Shown here one piece after another: positions 32,443 through 42,464 of a stretch of DNA of 64,000 nt. The stretch is from Arthonia radiata (lineage: Eukaryota; Ascomycota; Arthoniomycetes; Arthoniales; Arthoniaceae): positions 2,859,453-2,923,452 of the forward strand of contig PSQN01000017.1 in NCBI GenBank assembly GCA_002989075.1, in the 5' to 3' direction. Within the stretch, counting starts at the first letter, position 1. Each line of letters begins with the position of its first letter. The notes beneath the pieces were generated by a model, which was not told the origin of the DNA, ran no database searches, and saw only the letters and a program-made list of their open reading frames with translations. The position numbers were made by a program, and so were the translations under genes.

Positions 32443-33729
32443 ATGGTTACCATAGCTTTACTCGGCACCCTAGACACGAAGCTTAACGAGCTTTTGAAGC
32501 TCCGTGAACTCGTACTTCGTGCCGGAGCGCGGGAGGTGATCCTCATAGATGCCGGCCGCAAGGACACGCACGACCCTGCGATTACCATCTCCCACCCGGC
32601 CTTGATACGTTATGGCGATGAAGCTGGCAAGCCTAAAGGAACACCAAACTTCGACTCAGCTTCCCGAGGGGAGATAATCGAATATCTGACGAGGAGTGCT
32701 GAGAAATGCGCGCAGAAGCTGTATAAAGATGGCCGGATTCAAGGTATAGCTTCGGCTGGTGGATCATGCGGTACTTCTTTGGCGACAGCCGCAATGCGAT
32801 CGCTGCCAATAGGGTTTCCGAAGGTCATGGTGAGCACAGTCGGCAGCGGCGATGTCAGTCCGTTCGTGGGCGAGACGGATATCTTCATGGTGTACAGTAT
32901 TGTCGATGTTGCTGGCTGGAACGGTATGCTCGAGACGGTGTTCAGGAATGCAGCAGGCGCGGTCGTCGGCGCATCAGAGGCAGCATCAGAGGCAGCATCC
33001 AAGCGTTCAGAAGATCTCTCGCACGAGAATAGGCCAGGTGATAGAGCTAAAGCCAGGCGCCGTATTGGTATCACTATGTTTGGCGTCACCACTCCCTGTG
33101 TCGACATGATTCGCAATATGCTTGAGCTCGACGGTGTGACCGAGGTCTACGTCTTCCACGCTACTGGACACGGCGGTAAGGCGATGGAGCGCCTTGTTGA
33201 AACAGGCGAGCTGGATGCGGTCATTGATTTGACCACGACTGAGATCTGCGATTTCTTCATGGGTGGCAACATGGCCGCTGATGAGCACCGATTGGAGGCC
33301 TCTTTGAGAGCTGGCATACCATACGTGATCTCCGTGGGTGCTTGTGACATGGTCAACTTTGGTGCTAGGTCGACGGTGCCCGAGAAGTACAGGAGTCGCA
33401 AGCTCTACGAGCACAACCCGGCAGTGACTCTCATGCGGACGACTCCTGAAGAATGCCAAAAGATTGGGAGCTTCATCTCCGAGAAGATTATAGCCTTCTC
33501 GAAAGACCCCAAGAAGATCAGGCTTATACTGCCCGGAGACGGTGTGAGCTTGATCTCATCTCAAGGTCAAGCATACCACGATCCCGAGGCTGACGGAGCG
33601 CTTCTGGAGGCAGTTACGCTCAAAGAAGGTAGTAGCGAGTATCCTGAGATCGTGCGAAGACCTGAAGCGATCAACGACGAGGCATTTGCTAAGGCCGCTG
33701 TCGAAGCACTCAATAGCATCCCAACCTAG
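32443..33729 (+). CDS. UPF0261 (Tm-1-like N-terminal) protein
   Basis: This is a single-exon protein of 428 residues matching UPF0261, the N-terminal half of tomato Tm-1, which in that protein binds a viral replicase and ATP. Residues 1-180 form the first Rossmann-like lobe (IALLGTLDTK at the start, IDAGRKDTHD, SAGGSCGTSLATAAMRSLPIG, VGETDIFMVYSIVDVAG). Residues about 205-425 form the second lobe (IGITMFGVTTPCVDMIRNML, VFHATGHGGKAMERLV, LTTTEICDFFMGG, LILPGDGVSLI). The linker between the lobes contains a short 12-base tandem repeat (32971-33000) coding SEAASEAAS. The metabolic role of the family is not established. Its divergent partner is the TIM-barrel protein; its 3' end faces the bZIP gene, 152 bases away. 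Confidence 0.88.
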   Translation: MVTIALLGTLDTKLNELLKLRELVLRAGAREVILIDAGRKDTHDPAITISHPALIRYGDEAGKPKGTPNFDSASRGEIIEYLTRSAEKCAQKLYKDGRIQGIASAGGSCGTSLATAAMRSLPIGFPKVMVSTVGSGDVSPFVGETDIFMVYSIVDVAGWNGMLETVFRNAAGAVVGASEAASEAASKRSEDLSHENRPGDRAKARRRIGITMFGVTTPCVDMIRNMLELDGVTEVYVFHATGHGGKAMERLVETGELDAVIDLTTTEICDFFMGGNMAADEHRLEASLRAGIPYVISVGACDMVNFGARSTVPEKYRSRKLYEHNPAVTLMRTTPEECQKIGSFISEKIIAFSKDPKKIRLILPGDGVSLISSQGQAYHDPEADGALLEAVTLKEGSSEYPEIVRRPEAINDEAFAKAAVEALNSIPT

Positions 33730-33881
33730 GATCTTATGTCACTTGTTTGGACTAGTAGAGTACTCACTGCGCAACTGTGCTTTGCCAATCTGCGCAGTAG
33801 GGCTTCTGGCATCGTCTGCAGGTCTTTCTCAATCCTGGCCATTAACGTTCAGAATGTATCGTGCAAGACATCCTCAAGATC

Positions 33882-35273
33882 TCAGGCATAGACGGCTTGT
33901 TCAAAAACTGCCATGGCTGCTCGGTCAACGGCCTGCTTCTCCAGCCGCATCTCGTTGCCAAAGCACACTGAAGCTAGGTTGAGGCCTGCCATGAGCTTCT
34001 CCATGCCAAGCGTGACCTCAGCAGGAGCCGCAGAAAGGGCGTCAGCTTTAGACGCGTCAGCATTCGGAGGCGAAGCGAAATCGCCATTTGTTGAATTAGA
34101 CCCTGACTGAACAGTGGTCAAGGGACCAAGAACATTGACGGCATTTGTTAGTTGTGGTTGCCAGTATGTGGGCACTGCCGTATCAAACAGAGGATCTAAC
34201 GAGGGTACCGCCTCGTCCATTGAAACCATCGGAAGGTTTGGCAAGATTTCTGTGGGCAGTAACAGACGGAGAGTATCAGTGCCTGGGGTGATGCCCCAAT
34301 GCGAGCTCAGATAGTACTCCAGCTCGGTCGAATTAATGTATTCGTCATCGGTGCGTCCCGCCTGCTGCATATCGAGTTCTATGGCAGCTCTAAGTTTTGC
34401 AACTAGATCAGCATCTTCAGCCAGAAGCCGAGTCTGATTAGCCCGCTTAAGGCCTGACCATGCTGACAAAGGGCACGCGCCGACGCCTTCTTGACCGTAC
34501 AGCATGAACTGCATCGATCTGTATGCTTTCCGCACCAAGCTGTCAGGGTCACAGTGATTCATCGAATACTGGAACTTGATACGAGCATCATCCGGTGCTT
34601 CACCACGCAGAGCGTGCAGCGAGGACACTGTGATAGACCAGTACAGGCGGCTGAGGAAAGAGTCTTGTCCAGCGGCGCACCGGGCCATGATCTTACCAGG
34701 CGCGTCGTAGCTTAGCAATGAAATGTTCTGTGGCAGCATTGCGTAGGTCAGATTGGGGCTGAAGCTGCCGCTCATGTTAGACCGCTCGAGAGGCTTGGAT
34801 GGCGTTGCTTTGATAGACTTCGAGCCTGCGACCGTGGAAGAGACGTCGTCGTTCTTACTGTCGTTTGCATATTCCACGCTCTCCTGCGAGCTTGAATGCC
34901 GGGACTCATCGGTACTGTGATCTGCATCACCTGCAGCTCTCTCGGCAAGAGTCAAGAACCTCGACATCTGCTGCTTGATAGCGACGGCTCTGTCGGGCTG
35001 CTCCTTCAGGAAGCCTGAGCTGACGATCAAATCGCTCATACCGATGAATGTCGAAGTCATGTGATCAACTGTATCTTCGAGCATGGCTATGCGATGCTGC
35101 ATGTCAGCCTGCTCACCTTCTTTGCGCTTGCGAAACGCTCTTTGTAGATCCCGCATCTTCTCTCGTCGATGCTTTGCTTGTCAGCTTACATTCGCTATGG
35201 GTTGTTTTAAGCCTACATTAGAGGAGTCATCGTTTACAGCTACTTTTGCTGGCCGACCCTGCTTGATAGGCAT
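33882..35273 (-). CDS. Atypical bZIP transcription factor
   Basis: This is a fungal bZIP-like regulator. Two exons, 35273-35217 and 35171-33882, give 448 residues. The short first exon carries an AT-hook-like KQGRPAK. The basic region is in HRREKMRDLQRAFRKRKEGE, followed by a short leucine/methionine-zipper-like coil (MQHRIAMLEDTVDHM). Compared with Yap1-type QNRAAQRAFRERKE, the invariant Asn is replaced (by Met), while the Q-R-A-F-R-x-R-K-E part is kept. The remaining 350 residues resemble the C-terminal domain of a fungal bZIP class with segments such as FLSRLYWSITVSSLHAL and a final hydrophobic stretch. The splice acceptor (CAAAG at 35172) is inferred from frame. The gene converges with UPF0261 and could regulate the neighbouring pair, which is inference. 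Confidence 0.72.
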
Positions 35274-35734
35274 TTCCGGGGGCGTGCAGCTATGAACTTA
35301 GGCCAAGGTATGTTCGGTGGGAAAGACGTTTAGATGCGGGGAACCCTCGGCTGAATGGTATTTACTGGTACTCTCGGTATCTTCGTAGTCATGGTGAGCA
35401 ATTTGTGACACGTGAGGCCGTAAGATAACGAGACAGTGGGAGAGAAACAGCACGGTGTTCAGCCGCGTTCTGACGCGTTGATCTCCACGAGTCATACGCA
35501 AGCTCCAGAAATTGAGCCCTCTGTGTTTCACAGCAAGGGGCGGACGTCAACGTCGTGCTTTTCAAAGATGAAGAATGATTCATGAAGAATGATTCCATGC
35601 CTCTGTAAATACTTCACGTCTTCATCCAAGTCACCTATACGATATCTCGTCAATATAGCAAGTCTATGTTCAGTCATGTCTCATCCAACGCGCCCAGCTA
35701 TGCAGACACTCAACGTGCCAATGAATGGATCTGT
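35274..35734. other. Intergenic: bZIP promoter
   Basis: This 461-base stretch lies between the bZIP start and the protease stop (both minus strand). It contains a CACGTG palindrome near 35410 and otherwise nothing recognisable. Confidence 0.4.
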
Positions 35735-37144
35735 TTACCATGCGAATGCCAATCCCAGTCCAGCCGCAGCCGCAGCGCCATACTTGACGCTGGGCGGCGG
35801 TGTCATGGCAGCAGCAACACCTTCGCTGCTAGCGCTGCCATACGACCCAATGCGACCTACACCAGTTCGAATACCGGTCACACTGGTTACGGCATTTGCC
35901 ACTGGTGTGGCTCCCGGAACAGTGCTTGAAGCTGCAATCTCCTGAATATTACTCTCAGTCGAATTGAAATTCGTCGCAGCGAGACTGATCTCGTTCCGGT
36001 CGAGATCGTAGACGACATAGGCTGATCGGAGGAATGTATCTCCCAGGACCGCAGAACTGCCTGAGGATGGTGAGATCCCGAAGATGCAGGTCTCCTGGCC
36101 TCTGACGACACTGCTCAAGATGACGAGCTCGTTCAGTGCTACCGATATTGTCACGCCAGAGAAAGTGAAGTCGATTGAGCCCTGCTCGTTCGCAAGGGAG
36201 CAGTCGACTATTGCTGCGCCTTGACTCTGGACGTATCGAGCGTTGAAGGCGCCATACAAGCTGTTCACAATATTGTCTGGTAAGTAGGTCAGACTGCTGC
36301 CTGAGTCTAGCAGCACCGGAATGCCCTGGTTACTGATGACAGAGCCTTGGTCACCGTTCTGACCCACTGCTGTGAGCGCAATGATGAACTGCGCGTAGAC
36401 GCCAGATTCTGAGATGATCGGCAGCGTCTGCAGTGGCTCGATATACTTGGCTGTGTCGACACCACCGAACAGTATGGATCCAGTGTTCGCGTCAAGGTCG
36501 TTCAGCCAGAGTGAGTACGCCATGCTTCCAATCACATTCGTATGGGCCATAGCAGCCGGCAAATTGTTGTACTGCTGCATCCTCGCATTGTTGACTTGAA
36601 CCTCATTGATAGGGTATCCAATTCCCAGAATGCCCTGCGCACTGGTTGACTGATAGCCAACACCGAACTGAAAGTTCTGAACGGTCAGGTTGGCGACGCT
36701 TAGCGTATCTGTTGCATAGTCGCCGAGCGCGGCCGAGCCGTCGACATAGGTGATATTGAATGCGCTATTAACGTATCGGTAAGTCGACGACTGATTTGCG
36801 CTGTAGTCGCCAGATATGCCGCAATAGTTCCGCCGGCTAGAACATAGAGTTGACTCTTGTGCATTGACCCATAGATCACTGCTACCCGTGTCGACGTGGA
36901 GACGGAAGGGCTGTGGTGGCGTCCCCAGCGACACGTTCGCGAAATACAACGTTTCTTCGTTGTCCAAGTTTGCCTGTACAGTTCCGTCCCGTCTGCGTAT
37001 CCGATCTCGAAGAGCTGGATTTAGTATATGGTTTCTCCTCTGGATGGGAGCATGCACAACAGCTGGTGAGTCTGAACGGGCGCGCTCAAGCGCTGCGCTG
37101 ACCACTGCTAGACATGATGCTGGCAAAAGCAGCAGATTTCTCAT
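35735..37144 (-). CDS. Yapsin-like aspartic protease, GPI-anchored
   Basis: This is a secreted pepsin-family protease of 469 residues in one exon, of the yapsin/OPSB group that processes precursors or cell wall proteins at the cell surface. A signal peptide covers about residues 1-18 (MRNLLLLPASCLAVVSA). A propeptide with an RRRD-type processing site (about 50-53) follows. The two catalytic aspartates sit in HVDTGSSDLW and LLDSGSSLTYLP. The flap tyrosine is in the YVDGSAALGDY region, and disulphide-type cysteines occur in the CSSRRNYC loop. Several N-glycosylation sequons are present. The C-terminus is Ser/Ala-rich and ends in a hydrophobic run (AAAAGLGLAFAW) preceded by small residues, as in GPI-anchor signals. 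Confidence 0.88.
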   Translation of the reverse strand: MRNLLLLPASCLAVVSAALERARSDSPAVVHAPIQRRNHILNPALRDRIRRRDGTVQANLDNEETLYFANVSLGTPPQPFRLHVDTGSSDLWVNAQESTLCSSRRNYCGISGDYSANQSSTYRYVNSAFNITYVDGSAALGDYATDTLSVANLTVQNFQFGVGYQSTSAQGILGIGYPINEVQVNNARMQQYNNLPAAMAHTNVIGSMAYSLWLNDLDANTGSILFGGVDTAKYIEPLQTLPIISESGVYAQFIIALTAVGQNGDQGSVISNQGIPVLLDSGSSLTYLPDNIVNSLYGAFNARYVQSQGAAIVDCSLANEQGSIDFTFSGVTISVALNELVILSSVVRGQETCIFGISPSSGSSAVLGDTFLRSAYVVYDLDRNEISLAATNFNSTESNIQEIAASSTVPGATPVANAVTSVTGIRTGVGRIGSYGSASSEGVAAAMTPPPSVKYGAAAAAGLGLAFAW

Positions 37145-38361
37145 GTTTAGATATTACCCTCAAGTGCTGCGCACTAACGAAGACTACAGACAGTGGCAAA
37201 AGGGACACAAGGAGGATGCTCTCTGTATAGGTCGTACTCTATGGAAAATATGAAAGATGTATCGGAAAGCAGTACGAAAAGCGATCGCCACCACAGGAAA
37301 CAGGTCGAATTTCTACAATCCAAATTCATCTTGAGCGTTAAACTTATGGATCATAGCCACGTCGGAGGATGACGCGGACCGCCAATGTCCATCTCGTCTC
37401 CGAACTAGCGTCTACCATTATTACCGGTTACGGAACTATACGATCTCCAGGTCGATCTTTCGCCGAGCTCCCGAGGCGCTAAGGCACCCAGAGCGGCCTA
37501 GTGCCAGATCTTTCATCTCGTCTTCCGTGAGGTCTTTTCATCCCAAACGTGTATGACGAACGCGTGCAAGGACGTGTCACAGGTGTCGATACTCTCAGAC
37601 TGTCGCCGACGCCCAGTGGCTGTGTCACGAGCTCATTCACATCTGGGTGAAGCATATCGGGACAACTATGCAGAGCTTACGCACTCATCCGGCCCCATTA
37701 TCCGTCAACGAGCTCATAGTTTCTCCTTTCAAGAGTTCAAGATACTCTTGTTACTATGTTATACTACGAAGTCTCTGATCCGTTCAAGGGGCTTCGCTGC
37801 ATGTGCCGCCGCCGGCACAAGCTTTGTGCAATTTATGCTGGACGCTGATGTATTAGGCTGGAAGCAATGATGGCTCTTACACTTGTTTCGAAGAATCTGA
37901 AATTCGGATAGAGGGACCGGCGGACGAAACGGACGAACGACGAGCGTTGACTTCCATACCAGTCGGTGGCTTGTCTCGAGATCATATTAGGCACCCAAGA
38001 TGCGTCTTCTCCTACACTGAACGGGCTACAGTAAAGCCCTAGACACGCTCGCTGAAAAGACGAGTTTTTTTGGTGAATCTGACAGATTCGACCTCAGAGA
38101 CCTGCAAAGGCAAACATTTTGTTATGAAAGTTGGCCAGCTACACAATGTCAATGCATGACACAGGTTTAGCGCGAACGATACAGCAGCTGCAGATCTTTC
38201 AAGCGAGGTTGCGGGGTACCTTTTATCCGTCATGCGGAGTTGAAGGACCTGTAAGGGGTACATCTGAAGGAATCGTAAGTGAAACGTGCCATGCTTCTAC
38301 CAATACCCAACCTGTGGGAGCTCTGCAGCGCCTTCAGATCTGTTATGCATAAGAAGCCACC
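37145..38361. other. Intergenic between protease and transporter genes
   Basis: About 1.2 kb separating two divergent genes, so it should hold both promoters. No gene, repeat or RNA was recognised. A plus-strand frame at 37553-37870 has no motif. Confidence 0.4.
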
Positions 38362-40235
38362 ATGTCTAGCCTAAACAGTCTCATCGTAAATCCATACAAC
38401 CTTTGGATCGTCACTCTTGTAGGCCTAGGGACCATTTCAACAGCTTAGTAAGTATCAGATCAAGACTCAGTAGAGCTTCAAACGTCGCACTACAGCTCTC
38501 ACTGCGACTGCATACTAACCACCCCAAGTGGCCTCGCCATCATCGGCTCCACGGTGGGCCAACCGAGCTTCTACACCTACTTCAACCTCGCGCCCCAGGG
38601 CGAGCCCGGCTACGCGCACACCACAAACATCGTGGGCGCCCTTAATGGCGTCAATTCCGCCGGTGCCATTGCCGGCTGCATCACCAATGCCTTCACGGCC
38701 GACTGGATCGGCCGCAAGCACACCATGGAGCTCGGCTGCATCATCTTGATCGTCGGCGGCGCTATCTGTGCGGGTTCAGTCAACATCGCCATGTTCCTCG
38801 TCGGCCGTGTGATCGCAGGCTGGGGCTCCGGCATCCTCGCCTGTGTCGTCCCGCAGTATCAAGCTGAGGTCGCCACCGCAGAGACGCGAGGCGCTATGGT
38901 CTGCGTGACGGGCATCATGTACGCATTCGGGTACACGCTCGCCGGTTGGCTCGGCTACGCGTGCTATTTCTTCCCTCAAGATACGTCGAATGCATCGTTC
39001 GCCTGGCGCTTCCCGCTGGCGTTCCAGTGTGTCTTCCCTCTTGTCGTGCTGGCGGGCAGCTCAACCGTACCTTTCTCGCCCCGGTGGCTGCTCAGCAAAG
39101 GCCGTGGGCACGAAGCACTAAAAGTACTTGAGAAGCTGCACGCCACGTGCAATGATCCCAACCACCTCCGCGCCCGCGAGGAGGTAAGTCTTAGAGCATC
39201 CACACATTCCTTCCTATTACCTCAAAGCCACTGTTCGGCAGCTAGCGCGCCGGCGTGGACTTTTAAAGCTGTGTTTGACAACTTTGCCAGCTTCAGAAAG
39301 GGCTGTGCTGACGTCTTGTTGCTAGTACTACCTCATCCACAAACAATACGAAGCCGACAAGACCCTCAACATCCGACCCTTCGAACTCCTCCGCTCCCGC
39401 CCAAACCGCAAGCGCGCCCTCATCGCCGCGCTCGTCATGTGGGGCGATCAATTTCTCGGGATTTTTGTGATTACCAAGTGAGCCACATTATCACTCCGCA
39501 CCACGTGACTCCCTCGTACTAACCCCCCAACCCCACAGCTACGGCGTCCTCATCTACGCCTCCCTCGGCCTCTCGGGCTCGCTGCCCCTCCTCCTCAACG
39601 CTGTCTGGGTCACCTTCACCATCATCGGCAACATCTTCACAGCGCTGTACCTCGACCGCTGGGGTCGGCGCGCCTTCCTCATCGTCGGCTCCGTCGGGTG
39701 CACCCTCTCCCTCATCTTCCTCTGCGCCATGACCGCCTCCTTCCTCAACACGTCCAACACCGCCGGTCTACGCGCGGCCGTGTTCTTCATCTTCTTCTAT
39801 CTAATCTGGTGGTGCTTCTGCATGGACGCGACGCAGTACGTGTACGTCGCTGAGATCTTCCCGAATCATCTGCGGTCGCAGGGGATCGCGTGGGGGTTGA
39901 GTTTCTTTTACTTGGCGAGTGAGGTGACGCTGGTGGCGGCGCCGGTGGCGCTGCAGAGTATTGGGTGGCGGTTCTATTTGGTGTTGATTATACCGAGTGG
40001 AGTGTATGTGGCGTTGATTGTGTTATTGTTTCCGGAGACGAAGGGACGGACGCTGGAGGAGATTGGGTTGGCGTTTGGGGACGAGCATGTGGCGAGTCAT
40101 TGGTATGGGATTAGTGAGGAGGAGAAGAGGAGGATCGCGGAGGATGCGCTAATGGAGACGGAGTCGAATGGGATGGAGGAAGGGGAAGGGGATGGTGTGA
40201 AGGGTAGTGTGAAACATTCGGAGGTGAAGAGGTGA
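38362..40235 (+). CDS. Major facilitator superfamily sugar transporter
   Basis: This is a plasma-membrane hexose-type transporter of 529 residues. Four exons, 38362-38447, 38529-39183, 39326-39477 and 39539-40235, sum to exactly 530 codons. Sugar-porter motifs are present: NSAGAIAGCITNAFTADWIGRKHTM (helix 2-3 loop, D-x2-GRK), GRVIAGWGSGILACVVPQYQAEVA (helix 4-5, P-x-Y-x-E), ALYLDRWGRRAFL (helix 8-9), AEIFPNHLRSQG (helix 10) and PETKGRTLEEI at the end of helix 12. The C-terminal tail is hydrophilic and Glu-rich. Introns are 81, 142 and 61 bases. The substrate (hexose, lactose or other sugar) cannot be assigned. The SRPNRKRAL stretch lies in the usual central cytosolic loop. Confidence 0.9.
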
Positions 40236-40375
40236 GCGCTGGAGTGCAGTCAGCTAGGAGTGAAGTCACGGCAGATGTGTCACACGGCAAGCTCTTGGAT
40301 GTCTTTCTCATTCATGGGGTTTCCATCATAGACGCGCAGACTCGTTATCAGATAAGCCTCACCATTCGCTCAGAC

Positions 40376-41623
40376 TCAATTACCCTTCTTCCCGTGCTTC
40401 GGCACCAGTGGGCAATTAGACACTGGCGGTTTGTTCGGCGACCGCGCCGGCGGCCTGCAAGGCTTCGGGTGAAAGGGATAGATCGTCGCCGTGAAAGTTA
40501 ACGTCTGCGTAGAGGTAACGGTGACTTGCTTGGCGGTCGTGACGGCCGTGCTGGTCGCTTGCGGTGTCGTTGTGGTGGTCGCCGCCACATTGCTGCAGAC
40601 GGTCGTGGTAAGCGGCGTCGGCGTCACAGTCGTCGTGTCGGTCTGGGTCTGCAGGTCCGTTGACGTGTCCGTTGTGGTTGTGGTCGCAGTGACGACATCC
40701 GTGCCAGTCGTATAGGTCGTCGCGGCCGGCGGGCCAAAGTAGTAGGGGCAGTACGGCGCCTCCACGATGCCTTCATTGACTGCGCGGGGCTCGAGTGGCA
40801 CCAGATCGCGAGGCCTGGGCGCACGGTGCTCCATTAGAGGACGTCCCGGAGCAGGGACGCAGCTAGCGCGCGTGGTAGTGAAATTAACCTTGAGCACTTT
40901 CCTCGTCTTGGGCGTGGGCGTGATGGTAGAGGTCGTGGCGACGGTGTGGGTGTTGGCTGTGATCTGTTCAATATCAGTGAGATTGCGTGCACAAAGATAG
41001 TCGCGCAGCGATCATAGCTTACCGTGGACGTGCCGGTAGTGCAAGGAACTGTATTGCTAGCCTGAGGAATCGCCGTGGTTGACGTTACAGTAGCAGTCGA
41101 AATAGTCTTGGTGACAGCACTCGTGGTAGTCGTGACCGTTTGAGTGGCTTGCGTAAAGAAGATGGAGCTGACAGGGCTGTAGACGAAAGACTGGGGATGA
41201 AATTGTATACTGGGAGAATCGAATTGAACAGTGATCGGACTGCCCGACTGGATGGCGGCATTCGTCTCCGCATAGCTGAAGGTGACAAGACTCTGAGATG
41301 AGGCGAAGCCAAAGCTGGTGGAAGCGACCTCCGTCGCTACTGCAATAGCATCTCATGTGAGTACATAGATCAGCTCGGTAGTTTTACGCACAGTGCTTAC
41401 CAGCCCCACGAACATCCGTATAAGTCGCTCTCAGGATCAGTGGGTCGCCTACGTTGCACGGACAGACTTGGGCTAAGAGACCGAGCAAAGACCCATCATT
41501 AGGATCAACGCCGCAGTTCGCGTCGGCTGGAAACCTTACGCTCCCACATGGATCCTGGCACTGTGCTGTTGCGGATGAGATCGAGAGAAGCAGCAAGGGA
41601 AAGACAAGTAGCGTTTGGAGCAT
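40376..41623 (-). CDS. Thr-rich secreted protein, uncharacterised
   Basis: Three exons, 41623-41401, 41339-41023 and 40963-40376, sum to exactly 376 codons (375 residues). The start was chosen at MLQTLLVFPLLLLSISSATAQ, a clear signal peptide; an upstream in-frame ATG exists but would bury it. The mature part begins with a Cys-rich block (CQDPCGSVRFPADANCG, then CPCNVGDP). A predicted beta-rich segment follows, then two Thr-rich tracts with TTTT and TVTST runs, which suggest heavy O-glycosylation. A proline/basic insert (RAPRPRDLVPLEPRA) interrupts them, and the C-terminus is basic (PKHGKKGN). There is no GPI signal. It is probably a secreted or wall-associated glycoprotein; no known domain was recognised. 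Confidence 0.75.
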
Positions 41624-42464
41624 CTTGGGCTTCGAAAATGCGCAGCAATGGACATCAGAGGAACGAGTGTCAAGAAAGTGAAGAGGCGACACGTTCTCTC
41701 AAGAAAGCGAGAGGCGCACTGCTGGATGCACATCTCGCTGAGACATTCGCTTACCTCTGGTGGTACATGTTGAAGCCAGGCTAGAAGGCCTGAATCCGAT
41801 GGCTTACAGTCAAGCGCTGTTGACAGTTGCAGAGCCCAGCTTAAGCGATTGAAGCATGGAGAGCCTGTGCTACAAGCTACAGACGTATGCCAACTTGAAG
41901 AGCAGTCGGCCCCGTGGGCTGATTCATATTGGCCTCTTTGGAATAAGGCTAACAATGGTTCCCTCTTTCGAGCGTAGTGCAAACAGTCGTGGTGCCAATC
42001 TGGCCGAGGGGGGAGGAAGTTCTCCGCGACAGCGAACGGACGAGAGACGACAGCCCTACTCAGGCCCGCCACCCTCGGTAAGGCGGATCAGACACAACGC
42101 TGTTGTCATAACGCTTGAGAGCAAAAGGGAAAGAAAGGGAAAAAGATGGCGCTGAAGGTCCTTTCCGCATGTGGATAGGCAGTAAGATGCATTAATGGCC
42201 GTTGATGGTCGGAACTTGCCCACGCTGTCCAGAAGGCAGCGGAACCACTCAGTGGAATTACCGGCCAGCCTTGGCGCGACAACGGATCGGGCTCGAGGCT
42301 ATTAATTGAAAGCCCTGAGACCAAGCATACTGGGGGGGAATATGTGCCTCGAAACTTTCAATCATCCTCCACTTAACGCGTCCTGACGCGTCTTTTCCAT
42401 ACCTACTCGTTTGTACTTTATTGCTGCCAACCCTCCACTGAGTCTCGACACCCTCAATCTCACA
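41624..42464. other. Intergenic: divergent promoters of the secreted protein and RFC genes
   Basis: About 840 bases between two divergent starts. It must hold both promoters. It contains ACGCGTCC and ACGCGTCT within 42376-42393, just upstream of the RFC start. These are MluI-like ACGCGT boxes that in yeasts drive G1/S replication genes. Otherwise nothing was recognised. Confidence 0.5.
42376..42393. promoter_or_regulatory. Two ACGCGT (MCB-like) boxes upstream of the RFC gene
   Basis: Two ACGCGT or near-ACGCGT hexamers sit close together, about 70-90 bases before the RFC start codon. In yeasts ACGCGT is the MluI cell-cycle box bound by MBF, which activates replication genes at G1/S. The hexamers are seen; regulation by MBF is inferred from the known role of the box. 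Confidence 0.5.

Noticed and set aside
40491-40715. Val-rich plus-strand frame
   Set aside because: It is the complement of the Thr-rich tract of the secreted protein on the minus strand.
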